Positions 15,109 to 22,815 of a stretch of 26,785 nt of DNA are shown here, one piece after another. Where the stretch lies: positions 1-26,785 of the forward strand of contig DAIDAS010000437.1 in assembly GCA_027310505.1 (NCBI GenBank), given 5' to 3'. The notes under the pieces were generated by a model. The model worked only from the letters and a program-made list of their open reading frames with translations, was not told the DNA's origin and did not search any database. The stretch's first letter is position 1. Each line of letters opens with the position of its first letter. This stretch comes from a bacterium (GTDB lineage: Bacteria > Pseudomonadota > Gammaproteobacteria > Burkholderiales > Methylophilaceae). Both the position numbers and the translations under genes were made by a program.

Positions 15109-16443
15109 ATGCAACGCACCCGTATCGTCATCATGGGCGCCGCCGGGCGCGATTTTCACAATTTCAACGTCGTGTATCGCGACGACCCATCGGTCGAAAT
15201 CATTGCCTTCACCGCGGCCCAGATCGCCGGCATCGCCAGTCGCCGCTATCCGCCATCGCTGGCAGGTGCCCATTACCCACAAGGCATCCCCATCGTCGAA
15301 GAAAGCGCCCTGGAAACCCTGTGCCGCGAGCGCGACCTCGATCAGGTCGTATTCGCCTACAGTGACCTGCCGCACGTCGAAGTCATGCACCGTGCCTCGC
15401 GCGCCCTGGCAATCGGGGCCGATTTCGTGCTGCTCGGCCCGAACCGCACCATGCTGCAATCCAGCGTCCCGGTGATTGCCATCTCTGCCGTGCGCACCGG
15501 CTGCGGCAAGTCGCAGACCACGCGCTGGCTCTCCGGCCTGCTGCGCCATCACGGCCTGCGTGTCGCCGTGGTGCGCCATCCCATGCCATATGGCGTATTG
15601 GAGCGCGAAGCCGTGCAACGCTTCGCTACGCTGGAAGACCTCACGACGGCCGACTGCACCATCGAAGAGCGCGAAGAGTACGAGCCGCACCTGGCTGCCG
15701 GCAACATCGTCTTCGCCGGTGTCGATTACGCCCGCATCCTGGCGCTCGCCGAGCAAGAAGCCGACATTATCCTGTGGGATGGCGGCAACAACGACTTTCC
15801 TTTTTTTCGACCCAGCCTCCATCTCGTGCTGGTCGATGCCTTGCGCCCGGGCCATGAAACCACCTACCACCCCGGCGAAACCGTGCTGCGCATGGCCAAC
15901 ATCGTCGTCGTCGCCAAGTCCGACAACGCTTCGACCGAAACACTGCAGCAACTTGAAGCCGACGTACGCCGCGTCAACCCCTCTGCGGCATTGACACGGG
16001 CCACCTCGCCGCTACGCATCGAAGGCAACCCTGACCTGCGCGGCAAGCATGTCGTCATCGTGGAAGACGGTCCGACCCTCACCCATGGCGGCATGCCCTA
16101 TGGCGCCGGCTATGTCGCGGCAAAGCAGGCCGGTGCGATCCCCGTCGACCCGCGCCCTTATGCCGCGCCCGAAATCGCTGGCGCCTATGCGGCATATCCG
16201 CACATCGGCCCGGTATTGCCGGCGCTCGGCTACAGCCATGCACAACTGGCGGCCCTGAAAGCCACGCTGGAAAATGCCAGCGCCGACGTCATCCTTGTCG
16301 CCACTCCCATCGATCTCGGCACCCTGCTGGGCATGCCGAATGTCATCCGGGTGCACTACGACTTTGCCGAAGCCTCGGGGCATGGACTGGGCGAGATGGT
16401 GCAAGAGTTTCTCGCAGGACTGCGGTCGCGCAGCATGCCATGA
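15109..16443 (+). CDS. P-loop protein related to cyclic 2,3-diphosphoglycerate synthetase (COG2403 type)
   Basis: The product has 444 residues. The N-terminal Rossmann-like part begins RIVIMGAAGRDFHNFN (5-20) and is followed by a P-loop segment AVRTGCGKSQTT (127-138). Further points are IILWDGGNNDFPFF, a likely Walker B-like segment, and THGGMPYGAGYVAAKQAGA. This matches the family that includes archaeal cyclic 2,3-diphosphoglycerate synthetase and bacterial predicted GTPases of unknown role. Archaeal members make an osmolyte, but that activity should not be transferred without test. It lies 4 nt after permease 2, so it is probably co-transcribed with the transporter. Confidence 0.8.
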   Translation: MQRTRIVIMGAAGRDFHNFNVVYRDDPSVEIIAFTAAQIAGIASRRYPPSLAGAHYPQGIPIVEESALETLCRERDLDQVVFAYSDLPHVEVMHRASRALAIGADFVLLGPNRTMLQSSVPVIAISAVRTGCGKSQTTRWLSGLLRHHGLRVAVVRHPMPYGVLEREAVQRFATLEDLTTADCTIEEREEYEPHLAAGNIVFAGVDYARILALAEQEADIILWDGGNNDFPFFRPSLHLVLVDALRPGHETTYHPGETVLRMANIVVVAKSDNASTETLQQLEADVRRVNPSAALTRATSPLRIEGNPDLRGKHVVIVEDGPTLTHGGMPYGAGYVAAKQAGAIPVDPRPYAAPEIAGAYAAYPHIGPVLPALGYSHAQLAALKATLENASADVILVATPIDLGTLLGMPNVIRVHYDFAEASGHGLGEMVQEFLAGLRSRSMP

Positions 16444-16503
16444 AACGATTCTGCTACCATGCCCAGAATCAGCAACACCACGCACCGGTACACTGGTAAC
16501 CAC

Positions 16504-17580
16504 ATGAAAAAACGCCATCGCTCCCGCTCAAAGAAAATCGGCCTGCCGCCCGGCACGCTAGTCCATGTCGGCGAAGCCAGGGTCAAGCAGCCGATGCTCT
16601 CGCTATTCCGCTACGATGCTGACACTCTCCAGGAGCAGAGCGAAACGAGCCTGTCCGGCCTGAAGTTGGAGACAGCAGACACCGAAACGCTGTGGCTCAA
16701 CGTCCACGGCCTGCACGACACAGCCCTGATGACGGAAATCGGCCGCGCATTCAACCTCCACCCACTGGTACTGGAAGACATCCTCAACACTGAACAGCGC
16801 CCCAAGCTTGACAGCTACGACGGTTACCTGTTCTTCGTCACGCGATTTTTCCATTACGACAAGCACTCCATGGAGATCAGCACCGAGCAGATCAGCCTGA
16901 TCCTTGGCCATAACTTCGTACTGACATTCCAGGAACGCCCGACCGGCTCGTTCGAACCCATACGCGAACGCCTGCGGGCCAACAAAGGCAACCTGCGCAA
17001 GTCCGGGGCCGACTACCTGGCCTACGGGCTGCTGGACATGATCGTCGACCGTTATTTCGTGGTGCTGGAACAGATCGGCGACGATTGCGAAGCACTGGAA
17101 GAAGAACTGCTGCGCAAACCCAATGCCGGCGTGCTGCAAGGCATCTACAAGCTCAAGCACGAAACCATGGAGCTGCGCCGTGCCGTCTGGCCGCTACGCG
17201 AAGTCCTCAATGCGCTGATCCGCAACGAAGGCAGTTTTTTCCACCACGGCACCCTGCTCTACCTGCGCGACGTCTATGACCACACCGTGCATTTCATCGA
17301 GTCGCTGGAATCGCTACGCGACCTGCTCGCAGGCATGCTGGATATCTATCTTTCCACCATCAGTAATCGCGTCAACATGGAAGTGCGCGCGCTCACCGTA
17401 GTCGCCATGCTGTTCATGCCTGCCACGCTCATCGCCGGAATCTTCGGCATGAACTTCAGGGTCATGCCCCTGTTGCAGAACCCCGATGGTTTCTGGATAG
17501 CCATGGGCATGATGGCGACCATCGCCATCATCATGGGGCTGATTTTCTGGCGGCGCCAGTGGCTCAGCCGGCGTTCTTGA
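16504..17580 (+). CDS. corA: Magnesium/cobalt transport protein CorA
   Basis: From ATG 16504 the product has 358 residues. ATG 16459 would add 15 residues of less typical sequence, so I prefer 16504; neither has a strong ribosome site. The cytoplasmic alpha/beta and long-helix region is followed by two C-terminal helices. The selectivity signature GMNF (315-318), preceded by GIFGMNF, sits after TM1, and the protein ends in a basic tail RRQWLSRRS, as in the family. CorA pentamers carry Mg2+ (or Co2+/Ni2+) down its gradient across the inner membrane. It begins about 60 nt after the COG2403 gene and may extend that operon. Its 3' end overlaps the convergent msrA by 17 nt. Confidence 0.93.
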   Translation: MKKRHRSRSKKIGLPPGTLVHVGEARVKQPMLSLFRYDADTLQEQSETSLSGLKLETADTETLWLNVHGLHDTALMTEIGRAFNLHPLVLEDILNTEQRPKLDSYDGYLFFVTRFFHYDKHSMEISTEQISLILGHNFVLTFQERPTGSFEPIRERLRANKGNLRKSGADYLAYGLLDMIVDRYFVVLEQIGDDCEALEEELLRKPNAGVLQGIYKLKHETMELRRAVWPLREVLNALIRNEGSFFHHGTLLYLRDVYDHTVHFIESLESLRDLLAGMLDIYLSTISNRVNMEVRALTVVAMLFMPATLIAGIFGMNFRVMPLLQNPDGFWIAMGMMATIAIIMGLIFWRRQWLSRRS

Positions 17581-18124
17581 GCCTGCCTGAAAATTTGGCG
17601 CGAAGCTTGGCCAGCTTGGGAGCCACCACGGCCATGCAATAAGGCTGGAACGGATTGCGCTCGAAATAGCGCTGGTGGTAATCCTCAGCCGGGTAAAAAG
17701 TTGTCGCCGGCACGACCTCGGTCACGATAGGATCAGGCCAGACCTGCTCCGCCGTGAATTTCGCAATCACCTGCCCGGCGTCCAGGCGTTGCGCTTCTGA
17801 GTGATAAAACACTGCGGAACGATATTGGGTGCCGGTGTCATTACCTTGCCGGTTCAGGGTGGTCGGATCATGCAGCGCAAAAAAGATTTCCAGCAAATCG
17901 TGATAGGAAATCCGCGCCGGATCAAAATGTACCTGGACCACCTCGGCATGCCCCGTATCACCCCTGCACACCCCTTTGTAGTCCGGGTTCGGCACATGGC
18001 CGCCCATGTAACCGGAAATCACGGCCTGCACCCCGGCCAAGTGCTGCAACGGTGCCTCCGTGCACCAGAAACAGCCACCGGCCAGTGTCGCCACCTCTAA
18101 AGATCGATCAGCACTCGATTCCAT
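17564..18124 (-). CDS. msrA: Peptide-methionine (S)-S-oxide reductase
   Basis: The product has 186 residues from ATG 18124, with CGGAG 8 nt upstream. The catalytic motif GGCFWCTE (nucleophile C18) is intact, with the downstream GHAEVVQVHFDP and DPTTLNRQGNDTGTQYRSA elements. It reduces methionine-S-sulfoxide in proteins, with electrons from thioredoxin. There is no signal peptide, so it is cytoplasmic, and no MsrB domain is fused. A typical recycling cysteine beyond C21 is not obvious apart from the one in PYCMAVVAPKL near the C-terminus. It overlaps corA tail-to-tail by 17 nt. Confidence 0.95.
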   Translation of the reverse strand: MESSADRSLEVATLAGGCFWCTEAPLQHLAGVQAVISGYMGGHVPNPDYKGVCRGDTGHAEVVQVHFDPARISYHDLLEIFFALHDPTTLNRQGNDTGTQYRSAVFYHSEAQRLDAGQVIAKFTAEQVWPDPIVTEVVPATTFYPAEDYHQRYFERNPFQPYCMAVVAPKLAKLRAKFSGRLKNAG

Positions 18125-18165
18125 CCGCCGCTCCGGTCAACCCACAGAAACTGATTACGTTGATT

Positions 18166-18171
18166 TATAAT
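18166..18171 (+). promoter_or_regulatory. Possible -10 element upstream of the glycine-zipper gene
   Basis: A perfect TATAAT lies 40 nt before the chosen ATG 18212, in the 87-bp divergent gap with msrA. No good -35 sequence is seen 17 bp upstream, so the call rests on the -10 alone. Confidence 0.3.
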
Positions 18172-18211
18172 TCATCCACCTGTGGCAATGCCACCCATAA
18201 AAGGTTCCGAC

Positions 18212-18793
18212 ATGAACGCCTTTTTCAAGAACGCTTCCCTAGTCTCCATTGCGTTGGCGCTCAACGTGCCGCTCGCTCCTGTCGCTTACGCAGACCCTCC
18301 TTCCTGGGCACCCGCACACGGCTGGCGCAAGAAACATGACCCTTACTACATGGGCTATTCAGGCAAGCAGTGGGATAACGATTACGGCGTGATTCAAGGC
18401 AATTGCAACCGCGAGGCCATCGGCACCGTTCTGGGTGGCGCGGTAGGCGGAGCGGTCGGCTCCACCGTAGGCAAGGGCGACGGCAAGACTGTTGCCATCA
18501 TTCTGGGATCCGTGCTGGGTGCCGTCATCGGCAACCGCATCGGCAAGGAGATGGACGACAGCGATCGCGGCTGCATCGGGCACGCGCTGGAACTCGCGCC
18601 CAACAACCAGACCGTGGCATGGCAAGGCGCAAGCGGTCTGGGTTACCACCTGACACCGCTCAGCGACTACACCTCCAATGGCATGAAATGCCGCGAATAC
18701 CGTTTGCGCGTCAATGGCCAGAACATCAACGAAGACCGTCGCGAGAAGGCCTGCCTCGCTGGCGACGGCAACTGGCGCGCGGGGGAACATTGA
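18212..18793 (+). CDS. Exported glycine-zipper protein (glycine zipper 2TM type)
   Basis: From ATG 18212 (AAGG 8 nt upstream) the product has 193 residues. A signal peptide (about 1-26, cleavage near AYA/DPP) precedes a mature region. It then contains a glycine-zipper segment, GTVLGGAVGGAVGSTVG, followed by ILGSVLGAVIGNRIGKEM, the paired pattern of the glycine zipper 2TM domain (SlyB/RcpF group). The C-terminal part, with CREYRLRVNGQNINED, resembles the RT0821/Lpp0805-type surface-protein domain. There is no lipobox cysteine, so it is periplasmic or outer-membrane-associated. Role unknown. The sigma-28 promoter of flgM begins 3 nt after its stop. Confidence 0.75.
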   Translation: MNAFFKNASLVSIALALNVPLAPVAYADPPSWAPAHGWRKKHDPYYMGYSGKQWDNDYGVIQGNCNREAIGTVLGGAVGGAVGSTVGKGDGKTVAIILGSVLGAVIGNRIGKEMDDSDRGCIGHALELAPNNQTVAWQGASGLGYHLTPLSDYTSNGMKCREYRLRVNGQNINEDRREKACLAGDGNWRAGEH

Positions 18794-18795
18794 GC

Positions 18796-18822
18796 TAAAG
18801 TTTCGCGCGAACCTGCCGATAG
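18796..18822 (+). promoter_or_regulatory. Sigma-28 (FliA) promoter of flgM
   Basis: TAAAGTTT (18796-18803), an 11-bp spacer and GCCGATAG (18815-18822) match the flagellar sigma-28 consensus TAAAGTTT-N11-GCCGATAA at all but the last base. It lies 37 nt before the flgM ATG and starts 3 nt after the preceding stop. It implies late-class flagellar control of flgM-flgN by FliA, which is encoded about 3 kb away in this window. Confidence 0.88.
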
Positions 18823-18859
18823 CATGTTAAGCTTAAAGCAAGAATATTGAGGTTTCACC

Positions 18860-19165
18860 ATGAAGATTGATGGCTCCAACAGAACCGCAGCACTGACTGG
18901 CAACACGGCACCCACAGCGCGTAGCGCCAAGCCTGCGCCACAAGCGGGGCGCAGCCAGTCGCAGGACAACGTCACGCTATCCTCCACTTCCGCACAGATT
19001 CAGGCGCTCGAAGCCGGCATCAGCGAAGCCAGCGGCTTTGATGCTGCGAAAGTGGAAGCCATCAAGCAGGCGATCAGTGAAGGCAAATTCACAATCAACC
19101 CGGAGGTCATCGCCGACAAGCTGATCGCCTCCACCCGTGAACTGCTCGCACAACAGAACAAATAG
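18860..19165 (+). CDS. flgM: Anti-sigma-28 factor FlgM
   Basis: The product has 101 residues with GAGG 8 nt before ATG 18860. The disordered Ala/Thr/Pro-rich N-terminus and the C-terminal sigma-binding part (SSTSAQIQALEAGIS, FDAAKVEAIKQAISEGKFTINPEVIADKLIAST) are typical of FlgM. It binds FliA and holds it inactive until the hook is complete, when FlgM is exported through the flagellar secretion channel. It lies behind a sigma-28 promoter and is directly followed by flgN (TAGTG overlap). It forms the checkpoint with fliA on the opposite strand. Confidence 0.93.
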   Translation: MKIDGSNRTAALTGNTAPTARSAKPAPQAGRSQSQDNVTLSSTSAQIQALEAGISEASGFDAAKVEAIKQAISEGKFTINPEVIADKLIASTRELLAQQNK

Positions 19166-19620
19166 TGCTGTCCGCGCTTCAAAGTGAATTGGCGGCACTA
19201 CGCCGCTTCATCGAAATCCTGCAGCAAGAGCAGGCGGCGCTGGTGAATGCCGACGTCGACCAGCTCATCGCCATTTCAACGGAAAAACTCAAACAGGCAG
19301 AACAGCTGAACCGCCTGGCACAGGCTCGCGTAAACGCGCTGGAACATCTGGGAATCCAGAACGATCGTGTCCATGTGGAAGCGTGGCTGGCAAGCCAGTC
19401 GCGTGATACGGCAGCCGTCTGGCATGCCTTGATCGAATCGGCAAGCGCGGCACAACAACTCAATCAGACCAATGGCAAGTTGATCGAATCCCAACTTCAG
19501 AACAATCAGCAGGCGCTGAACACACTGGTCAGCGCGGCCAACCAGTCAGCCGTCTATGGTGCAGACGGCCAGCCGCGCACGACCTACCCAGCCTCGCAAC
19601 GCTCCCTGGGCAAGGGCTAG
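19165..19620 (+). CDS. flgN: Flagellar export chaperone FlgN
   Basis: The product has 151 residues starting at GTG 19165, which shares a base with the flgM stop. Long helices dominate (LQSELAALRRFIEILQQEQAAL and AQQLNQTNGKLIESQLQNNQQALN, described in pieces), with the IESQLQNNQQALNTL segment typical of FlgN. It escorts the hook-filament junction proteins FlgK and FlgL to the export gate. Translation is probably coupled to flgM. It converges with motD across a 59-bp gap, in which I see no clear terminator. Confidence 0.85.
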   Translation: MLSALQSELAALRRFIEILQQEQAALVNADVDQLIAISTEKLKQAEQLNRLAQARVNALEHLGIQNDRVHVEAWLASQSRDTAAVWHALIESASAAQQLNQTNGKLIESQLQNNQQALNTLVSAANQSAVYGADGQPRTTYPASQRSLGKG

Positions 19621-19679
19621 AGCAAGCTCCTCACTACGCGCAGAGCCATTCATGAAACCGGTTGGCATCCAGCCTCAGG

Positions 19680-20507
19680 TCAATGCGTTGCCGGCGCAGG
19701 CCTGATATCCGGATCAAGCGCCACATCGGTTTTCTTACCCTCGTTTTCCGCAAGGATCATCACCGTCACGCGCCGATTGCGGGCACGGCCATCCGGCGTA
19801 TCGTTGGTGTCCACCGGGCGATTGTCGGCATAGCCAATGACCACGATGCGCTGCGGCGCAACGCCGTTTTCGACAAACAACCGGGTGACGCTGCTGGCAC
19901 GCGCGCTGGACAGCTCCCAGTTTGAAGGAAAGACAGGGGACGCAATCGGCAGGTTGTCGGTATGCCCCTCGATTTGCACCTGATGCGTATCATTGGCCAG
20001 CACCTTGCCGACAGCCGTCAGCACGTTGATGGAGTCTTTGTTCAGCACGGCCTGTGCCGGGGCAAACAGCAGACTGGCGTTGATCTCGATGGAAATGCCA
20101 CGGTTGCTTTCCGTCACCTTGACCTGCCCACCCTTGACCAGCGGATCCATCACGTTCAGCAGGTTCCCGGCCACGGATTTCATGTTCTGGCGCCGCTGTT
20201 CCTTCTCCTTCTGCTGCTCCGCTTCGGCAGCGGTGGGTTGTATGCTGACGGGAATCGGCTGCACCTGAATCTTGCTGGACGAAGAGGTCTGGGGATCAGG
20301 CGCCGGAACATAAATGACTTTACTGGACGGAGAGTTCTTGAAGGCGTCGATAATGGAGTCCGACATCACACGGTACTTGCCTTCATTCACGGAAGAAATC
20401 GCGTACATCACCACAAAGAACGCAAACAACAGGGTAATGAAGTCGGCGTACGAAACCAGCCAGCGCTCGTGGTTTTCGTGTTCTTCGTGTTTTTGGCGGC
20501 GGGCCAA
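19680..20507 (-). CDS. motD: Flagellar motor stator protein MotD (MotB paralogue)
   Basis: The product has 275 residues from TTG 20507, preceded by GGAG and with the conserved MotD-type beginning MARRQKHEEHENHERWLVSYAD. One membrane helix (about 19-38) carries D22, the proton-binding residue of the stator. A linker rich in Pro/Gln (about 60-110) leads to a C-terminal OmpA-like peptidoglycan-binding domain (QIEGHTDN 178-185, GRARNRRV 240-247). It anchors the stator to the wall. With MotC it forms one stator unit; a MotAB pair may exist elsewhere. It is the last gene of the flhF operon, following motC at 23 nt. Confidence 0.92.
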   Translation of the reverse strand: MARRQKHEEHENHERWLVSYADFITLLFAFFVVMYAISSVNEGKYRVMSDSIIDAFKNSPSSKVIYVPAPDPQTSSSSKIQVQPIPVSIQPTAAEAEQQKEKEQRRQNMKSVAGNLLNVMDPLVKGGQVKVTESNRGISIEINASLLFAPAQAVLNKDSINVLTAVGKVLANDTHQVQIEGHTDNLPIASPVFPSNWELSSARASSVTRLFVENGVAPQRIVVIGYADNRPVDTNDTPDGRARNRRVTVMILAENEGKKTDVALDPDIRPAPATH

Positions 20508-20530
20508 TTCCTCACTCCGGTCTCATGGAA

Positions 20531-21289
20531 TCAGGCAATATAGCCACGCAATTTAATTTCGATCAGCCGCGGGTTTTCACCGTTGGCAATCGCAATCAGC
20601 CCCTCCACCACCATTTCGCGCTTGACCATTTCTTTGGCGATGATGGATTTCAGCTTGTTGGCAATGGGCAAAAAGAACAGGTTGGCCGCACCCACGCCGT
20701 AGATGGTGGCAACGAAAGCAACCGCAATGCCGCCTCCCAGCTTCGAGGGATCGGAGAGGTTTTCCATGACATGGATCAGCCCCATGACTGCGCCGAGAAT
20801 ACCGACTGTCGGCGAATACCCCCCGGCTGACTCCCACACCTTGGCGGCCATCCGATAGTGCTCGTCATAGGCGTACATATCGACTTCCATCGCCTCGCGC
20901 AACTTTTCCGGCTCGGCACCATCCACCAGCAACTGCAACCCCTTCTTCATGAAGGGATCGTCCATTTCCATCAGCATGGGCTCCAGCGACAGCAAGCCTC
21001 CGCGCCGCGCCGATTGGCCCCAGCTGATGATCTGCTCGATCACATCCTCAAGCGAAATCACCGGCGGCAGAATCACCCAGCGCAGCAGCTTCACCCCTTG
21101 CAGAAAGACCGGCAGCGAGTATTGCAGCATGCAGGCGCCGAAGGTGCCGCCCAGCACGATGATGAAGGCCGTCACCTGCACCAACGATCCGAGATGCCCG
21201 CCTTCGAGATACTGGCCGCCAAGGATGGCGCCAAAGGAGATCAGGATGCCGATAATGCTGATGATGTCGAAGGGGAGTCTCATGTCCAT
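20531..21289 (-). CDS. motC: Flagellar motor stator protein MotC (MotA paralogue)
   Basis: The product has 252 residues from ATG 21289; ATG 21283, overlapping the fliA stop as ATGA, is an equal alternative. Four helices are visible (about 9-27, 33-52, and two near 158-178 and 188-210). SPTVGILGAVMGLI carries the conserved proline and glycine residues of the MotA/ExbB proton channel, and the cytoplasmic loop holds charged residues that contact FliG. With MotD it makes a proton-driven stator in the inner membrane. It overlaps fliA by up to 10 nt, so the two are translationally linked. Confidence 0.92.
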   Translation of the reverse strand: MDMRLPFDIISIIGILISFGAILGGQYLEGGHLGSLVQVTAFIIVLGGTFGACMLQYSLPVFLQGVKLLRWVILPPVISLEDVIEQIISWGQSARRGGLLSLEPMLMEMDDPFMKKGLQLLVDGAEPEKLREAMEVDMYAYDEHYRMAAKVWESAGGYSPTVGILGAVMGLIHVMENLSDPSKLGGGIAVAFVATIYGVGAANLFFLPIANKLKSIIAKEMVKREMVVEGLIAIANGENPRLIEIKLRGYIA

Positions 21290-21978
21290 TCTTTCATCTT
21301 GGTCCTCAGGCGCAGAATGGCCTGGGAATGCAACTGGCAGACGCGAGATTCACTGACGCCAAGCACAGCACCAATTTCCTTCAGGTTGAGGTCTTCCTGA
21401 TAGTACATCGCCATGACCATCTTTTCGCGCTCCGGCAACTCGCCGATGCCCCTGACCAGGGAATCGCGCATCGCTTCATCCTGCAGTACCTGCAGCGGTG
21501 TAGGTCGGCTGTCGGTCAGGTTGAAGCCGATGGTTTCGCCGTCCTCATTCTCGAAATCCTCGAAATGCACCAACTGGTGCCCGTGCGCCTCGGTCAACAT
21601 CTGCTGGTATTCAGCCAGCGACAAACCCATCAAGTCGGCAATCTGCTGCTCGCTCGGCGACTGTCCCAGCGACTGCTGCAATTGATGAATGGCATTCTCG
21701 ATATCGCGTGCCTGTTTGCGCACCGAGCGCGGCGCCCAGTCGGCATCACGCAATTCATCCAGCATCGCCCCCCTGATGCGCTGGGTAGCGTATGTCTCGA
21801 ATTGCGCCCCTTGGCTGTCGTCATAGGCCTGAAGCGCATCCAGCAAACCCATCATGCCCGCCTGGATCAGGTCATCCACCTGCACGCTGGACGGCAGGCG
21901 CACCACAAGCTGGTAGGCAAGGCGCTTGACCAGCTGGGCATGTTCAGCCACGGATTTTTGTGTATCAAGCGCCGGCAT
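21280..21978 (-). CDS. fliA: RNA polymerase sigma-28 factor FliA
   Basis: The product has 232 residues. Region 2 is clear (VDDLIQAGMMGLLDALQAYD, then FETYATQRIRGAMLDELRDADW). Region 3 follows with VRKQARDIENAIHQL, and region 4 contains the helix-turn-helix NLKEIGAVLGVSESRVCQLHSQAILRLR. It directs transcription of late flagellar genes, and the sigma-28 promoter before flgM at 18796-18822 is a likely target. FlgM, its anti-sigma factor, is in the same window. It is the middle gene of flhF-flhG-fliA-motC-motD, a standard order for polar flagellates. Confidence 0.96.
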   Translation of the reverse strand: MPALDTQKSVAEHAQLVKRLAYQLVVRLPSSVQVDDLIQAGMMGLLDALQAYDDSQGAQFETYATQRIRGAMLDELRDADWAPRSVRKQARDIENAIHQLQQSLGQSPSEQQIADLMGLSLAEYQQMLTEAHGHQLVHFEDFENEDGETIGFNLTDSRPTPLQVLQDEAMRDSLVRGIGELPEREKMVMAMYYQEDLNLKEIGAVLGVSESRVCQLHSQAILRLRTKMKEWT

Positions 21979-21987
21979 TCTGGGAGG

Positions 21988-22815
21988 TCAGCGAGAAACA
22001 AATGTGCGGGAATGGCTACCACGCAACAGGCGACGCATCAGTTCCGGGAAATGCCCGGTCTGGTGTTCCGGCATTGGCCAGGCAAGCACCTGGCCGGCAA
22101 CGTTTTCAGGCAAACGCCCCGTTTTCGACAGCACCCCCAGATATGCGGGCATGAGCTGCAGGTGATGGCGGCTGACGGTGGCTACGCGGCGAAACAACGT
22201 CTGCGCGATCGTCTCGTCCGCCCCGCCGAACAACAGATGGAATCGCCGCCCGCCCGCCTGATGCAGCGCCTTGATCTGGGCGTAGGCCTGGGTCACAGAA
22301 TCGGGATGGTTGTGGCACAACACGATCACATCCTGACAAGCCCAGGCGAAGCTGGGGCGGCTCTGTACCGAATCGCCGCCGGTATTGACCAGCACCACGT
22401 CGTATTGCCCTGCCAGCCGGTAAAAGGCGTTGACCAGGCCGATGCGTGCTTCCATCCGCGGCCGGGTCAAGGCTCTCGCACGGCCACCGCCGGCGATGAG
22501 ATCGACATGGCATGCCGTGGACGCGATGGCACGTTCGATATCCGTGGCCTCGTTCAGCACGTCATCCAGATCGTATTGTGGCGTGACAGAAAACGCGACA
22601 TGCGGCTTGCCGGCAGACAGGCTCTCGTCAAGCATCAGCACACGGTTGCCCTGCCCTGCGAGCATGGCGGCCAGATCGGCCAGCAGGTCCGATCCCTGCT
22701 GGCAGTCGCCACAGGAAACCAACGCGACCATGCGCCGCACGTCCTCCACGAACAAACGGCGCAGCCCCTCCGCCTGATCGGGTGCCAATCTAGGCAAAAT
22801 GGCCTCCCGCATCAT
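21988..22815 (-). CDS. flhG: FlhG/FleN-like MinD-family protein with degenerate Walker A
   Basis: From ATG 22815 the product has 275 residues; ATG 22812 or 22827 are alternatives, and all overlap the flhF 3' end. The N-terminal DQAEGLRRLF is the FlhG signature that binds FlhF. The fold follows the MinD order (VALVSCGDCQQGSD, NRVLMLDESLS, YDVVLVNTGGDS). However, the expected KGGVGKT P-loop is replaced by CGDCQQGSD, with no lysines, so ATP hydrolysis is doubtful. FlhG normally limits flagellar number by acting on FlhF and on the master regulator FleQ. Position and spacing (9 nt before fliA) are standard. Confidence 0.82.
   Translation of the reverse strand: MMREAILPRLAPDQAEGLRRLFVEDVRRMVALVSCGDCQQGSDLLADLAAMLAGQGNRVLMLDESLSAGKPHVAFSVTPQYDLDDVLNEATDIERAIASTACHVDLIAGGGRARALTRPRMEARIGLVNAFYRLAGQYDVVLVNTGGDSVQSRPSFAWACQDVIVLCHNHPDSVTQAYAQIKALHQAGGRRFHLLFGGADETIAQTLFRRVATVSRHHLQLMPAYLGVLSKTGRLPENVAGQVLAWPMPEHQTGHFPELMRRLLRGSHSRTFVSR

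Noticed and set aside
19621..19679. Terminator between flgN and motD
   Set aside because: No stem with a following T run is visible in the 59-bp convergent gap.
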